64,000 bases of DNA. It comes from an uncultured Bacteroidales bacterium. GTDB taxonomy: Bacteria > Bacteroidota > Bacteroidia > Bacteroidales > P3. The stretch lies in the NCBI GenBank assembly GCA_900314925.1, contig OMXC01000010.1, forward strand, positions 1-64,000, written 5' to 3'. How positions within the stretch are numbered: position 1 is the stretch's first letter; the number at the start of each line of letters is the position of its first letter. The notes below the pieces were generated by a model that ran no database searches, was not told where the DNA came from, and saw nothing but the letters and a program-made list of their open reading frames with translations. Below, piece after piece: positions 35,031-43,533 of the stretch. The position numbers and the translations under genes were made by a program.

Positions 35031-36398
35031 CTATCGTTTGCCTTGTTTTGCGGCTTCATAGTCGGGATATTCAAGGAGGTCGTTGAAGTGTTGTGACGGG
35101 TATTTGTGGCCGAAGGAATCCAAGTAGGCTTCACGTGTCATGGCTTCATAATGTATGGCATGGTGTTTGTATTGTTTGTAATGGAAGAATGACAGGTATG
35201 CGATAGCGGAGAAAACAATAACCAGTATGATGCGTGGCACTGTCTTGCGCCGGAGCATCCATTCCACGAATGCTGCCATAGGTATGGCCATCATGCCGTA
35301 ACAGTCTACCATTGAGCGCTGACCGAAGCATCCGCCAAACCACCAGCACCACCAGCATGAAAGTGTATAGACGTTGGCGCCAAGGAAGGCAATGATGGGG
35401 TAGAAGTACTTGCGGTGCCGTTTGTAGAGAGGTATAAGGCCGAGGATAGCGAATATCATCACTGGCGTGTAGAGTAGCCATCCCTTGCGGAAACCGAAGA
35501 GGAACTTGATGATTTTTGGCTCGGCCCAGAAGAAGTGCTCGTTGTTGGTGTAGGAGTAGAATATGAAGTTGCCGGTAACAGCGTGCCAATAAATAAACTG
35601 CGGTACCCATACAGCAACTGCCGATAGTGCCATGATGAGTATTTTGGGCCATTGCTGTAGGTATAGTTTGAACTTGTCTTTGAGTTCATGCCAAGTAGTG
35701 ACATTGTAGAGAATGAAATAGAGTAGCACGAGGGCGTTGGTGGGGCGGATGAGGGATATGATGCCGATGTTTAGGCCAATGGCTACGGTGCACCACCAGC
35801 TGTTTCTATCATGCCATCGTTCGGTCTGATAGAGGAAGATGCATATTAGTCCGAAGAGGAAACCATGTGAATATGGAGCTTCGTATGAACTGTACCATAG
35901 TAGGTTGGTGGCGAACAACGTGACTCCTAAGACTATGGTGGTTACTGTCTCCGAGAACCGTTTCTGTAGTACTTTCCGCAAGAATATGAACCCTAATATC
36001 ACCCAGAAAACGCACGCAAGAATGAGTGCCAGCGCATAGGGTGGGCCGAAACCGCCGCTTTCTGCGCATGGTGGCTCTGGCGACAATATGTAGGCCGCAA
36101 GGAAAAATGGGCAGTAGAGCATGCTGAGGCCCATGGTGGTCTTTATGAGTAATCTTCCATCTGGAAGGACCTCGGCCCAGTAATGCTGGTAGTAGTTGGT
36201 GTCAGACCATACAAACGACAATGTTAGGTCATGTTCAATAAATGTGGCCGGGAGGTAAGAATAGAAGTTTATTACATCATGGTCTATCACTCTTTCTGGG
36301 GTACGATAGCATTTGATGTCGAACACTTTTATGAGCAGAAATGCGGCGATGATGATGACCATCGCCGCACTTATGCTCATTTTTCTTACTCTGCCCAT
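35031..36398 (-). CDS. GT-C-like polytopic membrane protein
   Basis: 455 aa with about eleven hydrophobic segments. The first loop contains DHDVINFYSYLPATF, an Asp-rich stretch in the position where GT-C glycosyltransferases carry their catalytic acidic motif. Further text includes YSSYEAPYSHGFLFGLI and RPTNALVLLYFIL. It may transfer mannose or another sugar from a lipid carrier. Base composition is visibly more AT-rich than in the neighbours, suggesting a different history. Four bp after the M16 stop and four bp before the GH5-like start, so it is co-transcribed with both. Confidence 0.7.
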   Translation of the reverse strand: MGRVRKMSISAAMVIIIAAFLLIKVFDIKCYRTPERVIDHDVINFYSYLPATFIEHDLTLSFVWSDTNYYQHYWAEVLPDGRLLIKTTMGLSMLYCPFFLAAYILSPEPPCAESGGFGPPYALALILACVFWVILGFIFLRKVLQKRFSETVTTIVLGVTLFATNLLWYSSYEAPYSHGFLFGLICIFLYQTERWHDRNSWWCTVAIGLNIGIISLIRPTNALVLLYFILYNVTTWHELKDKFKLYLQQWPKILIMALSAVAVWVPQFIYWHAVTGNFIFYSYTNNEHFFWAEPKIIKFLFGFRKGWLLYTPVMIFAILGLIPLYKRHRKYFYPIIAFLGANVYTLSCWWCWWFGGCFGQRSMVDCYGMMAIPMAAFVEWMLRRKTVPRIILVIVFSAIAYLSFFHYKQYKHHAIHYEAMTREAYLDSFGHKYPSQHFNDLLEYPDYEAAKQGKR

Positions 36399-36402
36399 GG
36401 TG

Positions 36403-39315
36403 TCAGTAGCCGAATATCTGGTCGAGGGTGAGTTTCTTCACCTTGCCGAACTTGGCCAGTTTGTTGAAGTCTATCTCGCTCTCCTTGCCGAGGATGAGGT
36501 AGGCCTTCTTCTGGCCTTTTATGTACTGTTTCTGGAAGCTGGTGAGGTCGTTCATGGTCATCTTCTGGTAGGCGGCGAAGTTTTGCTTGTTCAGAGGTTC
36601 TTTGAGACCCATGCGCTCGCAGTGCAGGTAGACACTGATGATGGCCATCTTTGTGGTGCGTTTAGTGCGGCTGCTGGCAATGAGGGCATCTTTGGCCAGC
36701 TTGAAGTTGGCTTCGGCCTGGGGCATGTCGTTGAAGAGTTCCTCGTAGGCGTCGAGAGCGTCGAAGAGTTTGTCATTCTGGGTGATGACGTTGGCGCTGT
36801 TGTAGAAGTAGCCGTCCTTGTGTCCACTGTTGGAGTAGTAGCTGCTGGCACTGTAGGCAAGGCTGCGCTTTTCACGCATCTCCTGGAAGACGATGGCATT
36901 CATTGAGCCTCCGAAGTATTCGTTGAAGAGATATACCTTGGGTGAGATGGCGGTGTTGTAGTGCTCGCCACGGAAGTATTCGGTGACGTAGGTGTTTTTG
37001 GCGTCGTAGTTGACGAAGAACACCGTGTTCTCGTTGACAGCCTGGGGATGGAAGATCTTGTTGGCGGGAACATCCTTGGTGGGCTTCACGGTATGAATTT
37101 TGTTGACGGCAGCGGTGGCCTCCTTGAGGCTCAACGGGCCGTAGTAGAGCACGCGGTGCTTGTACTGGAAGAGGCCGTGGAGGGCGTCGGTGAGCTGCTT
37201 GGCGGTGTAGGCGCGGAGTTGGGCATCGCTTTCGGTGTTCTCCTTGATGTATTCCTCTCCCCATACGCCGTAGGTGTTCAGGGCGCGGAAAGCGGCACGC
37301 TGGTTGGTCTTGTTGTCGGTGCGGCTCTTGATGAGGCGCTCTACAAGCATCTGCAGGGACGCGTCGTCGGGCTGGCAGGTGGCCATGATTTCTTCCACGA
37401 GAGTCATGGCCTTCTCCATATTCTCGGACAGGCCGCTGATGCCCACAGTGATGTCCTCGTTGCCCACATGGATGTTATAGCTGCAGGCCAGCTTATAGAA
37501 TTCTTCCTGCAGCTGTTCGGCAGTGTGTTTGTCGGTATTGAGATATTCCACCAGGTCGGAGGCCAGGTCGATGGCCTTGTTGGCGGCGTAGCCGAAATTG
37601 AAGCGGTATTGCAGGTTGAAGGTACCGTTCTCCGTATTCTTCACATAGAGCACCTCGCTGCCGTTGGCGGTCTTGCCTTTCTGCAGGTCTTTCTTGAAGT
37701 TGACAAAAACGGGCTGGATGGGTTTAGCCTTGGCGGCATCAGCCTTCACCTGTGCCAGGAAGGGACTCTCGGTGTCGCGGCTCACATAGATGGGCGTGAT
37801 AGCGGGTTTCTGCACCTTGGTCACCGGGTCGGGGGCGTCCTGATGCTTGTAGACGATGACGTAGTTGTTGTCCTTGCAGATGCGGTTGGCGAAGTCCACG
37901 ATGTCCTTCTTCGTGATCTTGGCCAGCTCGTTGATCTCGTTGCAGACGTCGCCCCAGTTCTGGTGCTGCACGAAGGCGTAGGCCATCTGGCTGGCGCGGC
38001 TGTTGTTGCTCTCGGCCTGTTTCATGATCTGGAGCTTCAGCTGGTTGATCGAAGCCTCGATGAGACTCTCGTCAAACTTGCCATGCTTCACCATGTCGAG
38101 CTGCTCAAGCAGCAGGTCGCGCAGCTGGCCGAGGCTCTGGCCCGGGGCGGGGCGGCCGCCGAGCATAAAGGCTGCGTAGTCGTTGAGCGTGTAGGTGCCG
38201 GCGTAGGCGCCGAGGGCCTTCTGCTGCTGGTTGATGTTGAGGTCGATGAGGCCGCACGAGCCGTTGTTCAAGAACATCTCCATGGCCTGGGCCAGGAGGG
38301 CGTCGCGGCTGCCGTTGCCCTCCTCGATGCGGAAGGCGATGGTGAGGTTCTCGGGATCCTGGCCGTTGACCAGGCGTATGATGGGCTGGGTGATGGGCTG
38401 CTCCTTGACCTTGTGGAAGGCGGGCACGTTGCCGGGCACCCAGCTGCCGAAGTACTTGTCGATGATTTTGATGGCCTCGTCGGGGTTGAAGTCGCCCGCC
38501 ATGGCTATGCACATGTTGTTGGGCACATAGTAGGCGGCGTGGTACTCGCGAATGTTCTTCATCGAGGGATTCTTCAGGTGCTCAATGGTGCCGATGGTGG
38601 TCTGCTGGCCGTAGGGGTGGTGGGGGAAGAGGGCCGCCATCATCGTCTCGTTGACGCGGCGGTTGTCCTGCGCCATGCCGATGTTCTTCTCCTCGTAGAC
38701 GGCCTCCAGCTCGGTGTGGAACAGGCGCAGCACCAGGTTGGGGAAGCGGTCGCCCTCCACCTTGGCCCAAGCCTCGAGCTGGTTGGCCGGTATGTTCTCC
38801 ACGTACATCGTGTAGTCGTTCGAGGTGAAGGCATTGGTGCCCTCGCTGCCGATGGCCGTCATGCTCTTGTCATACTCGTTGGCGATGGCTATGGTCGAGG
38901 CCACGTAGCTGATGGAGTCTATCTGGTGGTAGATGGCAGCGCGAGCCGCCTCGTTGGTGGTCTTGCGATACATCTCGTAGAGGTCCTCTATCTTCTGCAG
39001 CTCCACTTTCTCGCGCTCCCAGTCGGTGGTGCCCAGCTGGTGGCTCCCCTTGAAGAGCATGTGCTCCAGGTAGTGGGCCAGGCCCGTGGTCTCGCTGGGG
39101 TCGTTCTTCGAGCCGGCGCGCACGGCGATGTAGGTCTGTATGCGCGGGGCGTCCTTGTAGACGCTCATGAACACCTTCAGGCCGTTGCCGAGGGTGTACT
39201 CGCGCACGCCGAGCGGGTCGTTGTCGTAGGTCTTGTACTCGTACTTCTGGGCGCTCACACTTCCGGCGAGCAGCATGGCCACGGCCATGCATAGGATGCT
39301 GAATGCTTTTTTCAT
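36403..39315 (-). CDS. M16-family zinc metallopeptidase, two-module
   Basis: 970 aa. Signal peptide MKKAFSILCMAVAMLLAGSV ending SAQ. The inverted zinc motif HYLEH (His81, Glu84, His85) has a downstream Glu in LEAVYEEKNIGMAQD (about 208). A first M16 domain and its C-terminal inactive partner are followed by a second pair lacking a zinc motif (from about 540), as in the pitrilysin and insulinase architecture. Exported, so periplasmic or outer-membrane associated, probably degrading peptides. Heads an operon with the GT-C-like and GH5-like genes. Confidence 0.93.
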   Translation of the reverse strand: MKKAFSILCMAVAMLLAGSVSAQKYEYKTYDNDPLGVREYTLGNGLKVFMSVYKDAPRIQTYIAVRAGSKNDPSETTGLAHYLEHMLFKGSHQLGTTDWEREKVELQKIEDLYEMYRKTTNEAARAAIYHQIDSISYVASTIAIANEYDKSMTAIGSEGTNAFTSNDYTMYVENIPANQLEAWAKVEGDRFPNLVLRLFHTELEAVYEEKNIGMAQDNRRVNETMMAALFPHHPYGQQTTIGTIEHLKNPSMKNIREYHAAYYVPNNMCIAMAGDFNPDEAIKIIDKYFGSWVPGNVPAFHKVKEQPITQPIIRLVNGQDPENLTIAFRIEEGNGSRDALLAQAMEMFLNNGSCGLIDLNINQQQKALGAYAGTYTLNDYAAFMLGGRPAPGQSLGQLRDLLLEQLDMVKHGKFDESLIEASINQLKLQIMKQAESNNSRASQMAYAFVQHQNWGDVCNEINELAKITKKDIVDFANRICKDNNYVIVYKHQDAPDPVTKVQKPAITPIYVSRDTESPFLAQVKADAAKAKPIQPVFVNFKKDLQKGKTANGSEVLYVKNTENGTFNLQYRFNFGYAANKAIDLASDLVEYLNTDKHTAEQLQEEFYKLACSYNIHVGNEDITVGISGLSENMEKAMTLVEEIMATCQPDDASLQMLVERLIKSRTDNKTNQRAAFRALNTYGVWGEEYIKENTESDAQLRAYTAKQLTDALHGLFQYKHRVLYYGPLSLKEATAAVNKIHTVKPTKDVPANKIFHPQAVNENTVFFVNYDAKNTYVTEYFRGEHYNTAISPKVYLFNEYFGGSMNAIVFQEMREKRSLAYSASSYYSNSGHKDGYFYNSANVITQNDKLFDALDAYEELFNDMPQAEANFKLAKDALIASSRTKRTTKMAIISVYLHCERMGLKEPLNKQNFAAYQKMTMNDLTSFQKQYIKGQKKAYLILGKESEIDFNKLAKFGKVKKLTLDQIFGY

Positions 39316-39373
39316 CGGTTATCTTGTTGTTTATTAATTTGTTCTTGTCAAGGTTCCGTCACTATCCAAAATG

Positions 39374-39405
39374 CAAATATACAAAATTTAATACATTATG
39401 CCAAA
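39374..39405 (-). promoter_or_regulatory. Promoter of the M16 peptidase operon
   Basis: Minus-strand TATATTTG (39374-39381) and TTTG (39402-39405) with a 20-bp spacer. Confidence 0.75.
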
Positions 39406-39460
39406 AAATATCGCGCACTCCACCGCACCCCTCCTCCCGGCCCGCCTCGCCACGGACCCG

Positions 39461-39556
39461 GTACGGCATTTCAACGATACTTCAACGATACTTCTTCAGT
39501 AGTTCTTCAGTGCAGCACTGAAATACTACTGAAGAACTACTGAAGAAATGCCGTAC
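39461..39556. repeat. Palindromic 11-bp-module repeat, copy 4
   Basis: Outer arms GTACGGCATTTC and GAAATGCCGTAC. Consecutive 11-mers TTCAACGATAC (39470), TTCAACGATAC (39481), TTCTTCAGTAG (39492) and TTCTTCAGTGC (39503), central A, then GCACTGAAATA (39515), CTACTGAAGAA (39526) and CTACTGAAGAA (39537). It lies between divergent genes. No gene is seen in 39316-39721 apart from the promoter and this repeat. Confidence 0.85.
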
Positions 39557-39721
39557 GTAGGGGAGCGGTGGCGGGGCGCGGTTATCAACGGCGGCGTTTG
39601 ATAACTTTTTCCTCCATGCGGCCGCGCGTAATGGTTTTTGTTGTAATTTTACAACCTGAACGGTACACCGCCGTTGCGGTGTAAGGTATTTGTTATAAGG
39701 ATAATAAACCATTTTAGCATA

Positions 39722-40702
39722 ATGAGAAACACTGTCAAAGAACTGACCGAAGGCATGCAGCGACTGTGTGCCATAGCCAACCAGGTGGTTGCCGCCGAGG
39801 GCAGGCTCAGCGCCATAGAGCGCGACCTGCTGCTCGAAGCCTTGCGCAGCCTTTACGACATATCGTTGCGCCTCGAGGTGCATGGTACTGCGGCGCAGCC
39901 GTCGGCCGCGGCCGAGCCTGTGGCCGAGGAAGAGGCTGCGATGCCCGACGACGAGCTCATCTCGTCGACGGTGATGGCCACCATGGCCGCCATGGGTGTG
40001 GCGCAGCCTGCCGAAGCGTCCGTCGCCAGTGAGCCGGAGCCTGAGCCCGAGCCCGAGCCTGTCGCCGAAGCCGCTGAGCCGGAGCCCGTCGCTGAGCCGG
40101 AGCCCGTCGCCGAGGCCGCAGAGCCAGAGCCCAAGCCGGAACCCGTGGCAGCGCCGGAGCCCGAGCCGGTGAGCATGTCGGCCTTTGAGAGTGACGGCGG
40201 CATGCTCTTCGAGGAGATCGTCGTGGAGCCCGAACCCGCTGCCGCGGAGCCTGAGCCTGCACCCGAGCCCGCTGCCGCGGAGCCGGAACCCGCGCCCGAG
40301 CCCGCTGTCGAGCCGGAGCCGGCCCCGGCCCAGGAGCCTGCCCGCGAACAGGCGTCGCTGCTCGACTACCTGCGCCATCCCGCCCAGGAGCAACCCGTCA
40401 CGCGCACCCTCGGCGAGAGCCTCGGTGGCGCAAGGGCTGTGGAGTCGGGCTTCGAGCGTTCCATGTCGCGCAAGGTCGACGACCTGCGCACCGTAATCAA
40501 CATCAACGACAAGTTCAGCTTCATGTCTGAGCTCTTCAAAAACAACATGCGTGCCTACAACGACTTCATCATGTACCTCAACAGCCTCACTTCGCGCGAC
40601 GAGGCCCTGGCCTACGTGCGTGAGACGGCGGCGCAGTACAAGTGGGACGAGGAGTCGCTGGCCGTCAAGTCGTTCTACAAGGTGTTTGACATGAAATTCT
40701 GA
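39722..40702 (+). CDS. Acidic protein with Pro-Glu-rich middle, upstream of gmk
   Basis: 326 aa. The start [19 protein letters not shown] at 39722 begins a helical N-terminal part (about 1-55, [20 protein letters not shown]). Residues about 60-230 are a low-complexity run of Glu-Pro and Ala ([13 protein letters not shown] type). The C-terminal 100 residues ([40 protein letters not shown]) look globular and conserved. No signal peptide. It lies 6 bp upstream of gmk. Similar two-ended proteins precede gmk in other Bacteroidales, as I recall. Function unknown; a scaffold role in the envelope/shape cluster is conceivable. Confidence 0.75.
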   Translation: MRNTVKELTEGMQRLCAIANQVVAAEGRLSAIERDLLLEALRSLYDISLRLEVHGTAAQPSAAAEPVAEEEAAMPDDELISSTVMATMAAMGVAQPAEASVASEPEPEPEPEPVAEAAEPEPVAEPEPVAEAAEPEPKPEPVAAPEPEPVSMSAFESDGGMLFEEIVVEPEPAAAEPEPAPEPAAAEPEPAPEPAVEPEPAPAQEPAREQASLLDYLRHPAQEQPVTRTLGESLGGARAVESGFERSMSRKVDDLRTVININDKFSFMSELFKNNMRAYNDFIMYLNSLTSRDEALAYVRETAAQYKWDEESLAVKSFYKVFDMKF

Positions 40703-40708
40703 CCGGCC

Positions 40709-41272
40709 ATGGGTAAAGCTATACTATTCTCGGCCCCGTCGGGGTGTGGCAAGACCACTATCATAGGGAAGCTGATGCAGTATTTCGACTGCTTCGACTT
40801 CTCGATTTCCGCCACCTCGCGCAAGCCTCGCGGACAGGAGCGCGACGGCCACGACTACTACTTCCTCAGCCGCGAGGAGTTCATGCGCCGTGTCGACAAG
40901 GGCGACTTCCTCGAGTGGGAGGAGGTCTACCAGGGCACCTGCTACGGCACCCTGAAGAGCGAGATAAGCCGTATATGGGACGCCGGACGCGTGATAGTGT
41001 TCGACGTTGACGTCAACGGTGGCAACAACATCAAGCGTTACTTCGGCGCCGATGCGCTTTCTATTTTCGTCATGCCGCCGAGCCTCGAGGTGCTCGAGCA
41101 GCGCCTGCGCAGCCGCGGCACCGACAGCGAGGAGGCCATCGTCAAACGTCTTGCCCGCAGCGCCGAGGAGCTGAAGCAGGCTCCGCAGTTTGACGTGACG
41201 ATAGTGAACGACGACCTGCAGCGCGCTGTGGCCGAGGCAAGGGCTGTCATAGAAAAGTTCCTCGATGAATAA
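40709..41272 (+). CDS. gmk: Guanylate kinase
   Basis: Phosphorylates GMP to GDP. 187 aa. The P-loop APSGCGKTT (about 9-17), the GMP-binding segment SATSRKPRGQERDGHDYYF and GDFLEWEEVYQGTCYGTLK, then VDVNGGNNIKRYF and an Arg-rich lid (RLRSRGTDSEEAIVKRLAR). Overlaps the mreC start by 8 bp, so translationally linked to the shape genes. Confidence 0.97.
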   Translation: MGKAILFSAPSGCGKTTIIGKLMQYFDCFDFSISATSRKPRGQERDGHDYYFLSREEFMRRVDKGDFLEWEEVYQGTCYGTLKSEISRIWDAGRVIVFDVDVNGGNNIKRYFGADALSIFVMPPSLEVLEQRLRSRGTDSEEAIVKRLARSAEELKQAPQFDVTIVNDDLQRAVAEARAVIEKFLDE

Positions 41273-42089
41273 GCTGTTGCAGATACTGAAGCGGTACGAC
41301 TACGTGGTGGTCTTCGTGGTGCTGGTGGTGCTGTCGCTGGTGCTCATGGTGCGCAGCACCTACTACCAGAGCTCGCGCCTGACGGCGTGGACCAACGGCA
41401 TCGCCGGCGACTGGTACCGCGGTGTGAACAGCGTGAGCGGCTACTTCGGCCTCAAGGCCGAGAACGACCGCCTGGCCGCCGAGAATGCGCTGCTGCGCGC
41501 ACAGATGGCGGAGAGCTACATCAGCTACACCGACAGCGTCTTCACCGTCAACGACACCGTGTACAAGCAGCGCTACACCTACACCGAGGCGCGTGTCATC
41601 AAGAACTCGTGGACGCAGCAGAACAACTACATCATGATCAACAAGGGTGCGGACCACGGTGTGGAGCCCGACATGGCCGTCATCTCGCCCGAGGGTATCG
41701 TGGGCATCGTGGTGAGCACCTCGCGCAACTTCGCCACCATCATGCCTGTGCTGCACAGCGACAGCCGCAACAGCGTCAAGGTGCGGCGCACCGGCGTCAG
41801 CGGCTCGCTGGTGTGGGACGGCATCGACTACCGCTACGCGCAGATTGTCGACATCACCACGGCCTACCAGATCAACGAGGGCGACACCATCATCACCTCA
41901 GGCCAGGCCAACGATTTCCCCGAGGGCATCCCCGTGGGCTTCGTGCACAGCGCCGAGCCCAACCAGGGCACGGGCTTCTACAAGGTGCGCATAGAGCTGG
42001 CCACGGACTTCAACAAGCTTGACCACGTCTACATTATCGACAACCGCTTCCGGGAGGAGCAGCAGCAGCTGGCGGAGGCGACGAAATAA
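41265..42089 (+). CDS. mreC: Rod shape-determining protein MreC
   Basis: Periplasmic scaffold of the elongation machinery. 274 aa, N-terminal membrane anchor (about 13-30, YVVVFVVLVVLSLVLMV), a coiled coil (about 62-85, KAENDRLAAENALLRAQM), and beta-domain landmarks VEPDMAVISPEGIVGIV, SVKVRRTGVSGSLVWDG and EGIPVGFVHSAEPNQ. Length is standard. MreD follows two genes later, but mreB is not in the window. Confidence 0.95.
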   Translation: MNKLLQILKRYDYVVVFVVLVVLSLVLMVRSTYYQSSRLTAWTNGIAGDWYRGVNSVSGYFGLKAENDRLAAENALLRAQMAESYISYTDSVFTVNDTVYKQRYTYTEARVIKNSWTQQNNYIMINKGADHGVEPDMAVISPEGIVGIVVSTSRNFATIMPVLHSDSRNSVKVRRTGVSGSLVWDGIDYRYAQIVDITTAYQINEGDTIITSGQANDFPEGIPVGFVHSAEPNQGTGFYKVRIELATDFNKLDHVYIIDNRFREEQQQLAEATK

Positions 42090-42112
42090 TGCATCATAAA
42101 ACAGACACCATC

Positions 42113-43018
42113 ATGAGAAAAGGAATTCTTGCATTGGCGGTATTCGTGGCAGCGGCCTGCTGCGCGCAGGGACAGCTGCTCTACCGCATCGACGGCAACG
42201 GGCTCAAGGCCCCGAGCTATATCGTGGGCACCTACCACCTGGCCCCGGCGACGTTTGCCGACAGCATCCCCGGCCTGCGTGCGGCTTTGGGCGCCGTGGA
42301 GCAGGTCTACGGTGAGGTCGACATGCAGAGCGCCATGAGCGCCGAAGGCATGGAGAAGGCGCAGAAAGCGCAGATGCTGCCCGAGGAGGTGACCCTCTCG
42401 TCGCTGCTCTCGGCGGAGCAGATGGACCGCCTCAACGCCGTGATGCGCGAGGTGATGGGCTTGGATATGAGTAATGCCGCCGTGGCGGCACAGATGGACA
42501 AGCTGTCGCCGGCGGCGCTCTCGGCGACGCTGACCATGCTGATGTACATGAAGAACATGGCGGGCTTCAACCCGATGAACCTCCTCGACGGTTACCTGCA
42601 GCAGGAGGCCCAGAAGCAGGGCAAGGGCGTGGGCGGTTTCGAGAGTGTTGACTTCCAGGCCGACGTGCTCTACGGCGCGCCGCTCGACAAGCAGGTCAAG
42701 GATTTGATGTGCATGGTTGACAACTTCAGCGACGCCATGGATATGGTGGACTTCATTACGGCGGCCTATTTCTCGCAGGACCTGGAGCAGATCGAGGAGA
42801 TGCTCGACGAAGAGCAGGAGGGTGCCTGCTCCGGCGACCCCGCCGACGAGGACCGCCTGCTGGGCGACCGCAATGCCGCCTGGGTGCGCGCCATGCCTGC
42901 CATCATGGAGCGGAAAGCTACGCTCTTCGCCGTGGGAGCGGCGCATCTGGTGGGCGAGAACGGTGTGCTGAAGATGCTTGAAACGAAGGGATATAGCGTT
43001 GAAGGAGTGAGGAAATGA
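42113..43018 (+). CDS. TraB/GumN-family protein
   Basis: 301 aa from MRKGILALAVFVAAA at 42113, an exported protein. The domain opens LLYRIDGNGLKAPSYIVGTY, the usual GumN/TraB start (GTxH-like motif with YIVGTYHLAP), and ends RKATLFAVGAAHLVGENGVL (GxxH motif), both thought to form the active face of erythromycin-esterase/haem-binding-like folds; the family also includes putative metallopeptidases. It is inserted between mreC and mreD; its stop overlaps mreD by four bases. Catalytic role unproven. Confidence 0.85.
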   Translation: MRKGILALAVFVAAACCAQGQLLYRIDGNGLKAPSYIVGTYHLAPATFADSIPGLRAALGAVEQVYGEVDMQSAMSAEGMEKAQKAQMLPEEVTLSSLLSAEQMDRLNAVMREVMGLDMSNAAVAAQMDKLSPAALSATLTMLMYMKNMAGFNPMNLLDGYLQQEAQKQGKGVGGFESVDFQADVLYGAPLDKQVKDLMCMVDNFSDAMDMVDFITAAYFSQDLEQIEEMLDEEQEGACSGDPADEDRLLGDRNAAWVRAMPAIMERKATLFAVGAAHLVGENGVLKMLETKGYSVEGVRK

Positions 43019-43533
43019 ACAGGACGGTCTGGCGCATAATAGGACGCTTCGCGCTGCTGATGGCGCTGCAACTGCTGGTGCTCAACTATGTGTACCTTGG
43101 AGGCTACGTGATGCCTATGCTCTACGTCCTCTTTATCCTCATGCTGCCCACGGGTATGAAACGCATACCGTTGCTGCTGATAGCCTTCGGCACGGGTCTG
43201 CTGGTCGACGTGATGTGCAACATGCTGGGCTTCCACGCCTTGGCGTGCACCGTGGTGGCCATGCTGCGCATCCTCTTCGCCGACCGCATACTGACGCGCG
43301 GCGAGCCGGTGACCATAGCCACGCCGAGTGTCTACAGCGTCACGCCGCAGTATTTCATCACCTATCTGCTGCTGATGCTCGGGGCCTTCTACCTTGTGTT
43401 CTACACCGCCGAGCTCTTCGGCTTCCGCGGTTTCGGCGGCGTTCTGCTGGCCACGGTCTGCAGCACCCTGGTGACGACGTTGCTGGCGGTGCTGTATCAG
43501 GTGATTTTCTTAAAGAGAAAGGAAGAATCATGA
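43015..43533 (+). CDS. mreD: Rod shape-determining protein MreD
   Basis: 172 aa, five to six hydrophobic spans (LLMALQLLVLNYVYLGGYVM; MLYVLFILMLP; LLLIAFGTGLLVDVMCNMLG; ITYLLLMLGAFYLVFY). The LLVDVMCNMLGFHALAC segment fits MreD. ATGA overlaps link it to the TraB/GumN gene upstream and the PorZ-like gene downstream. Confidence 0.92.
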   Translation: MNRTVWRIIGRFALLMALQLLVLNYVYLGGYVMPMLYVLFILMLPTGMKRIPLLLIAFGTGLLVDVMCNMLGFHALACTVVAMLRILFADRILTRGEPVTIATPSVYSVTPQYFITYLLLMLGAFYLVFYTAELFGFRGFGGVLLATVCSTLVTTLLAVLYQVIFLKRKEES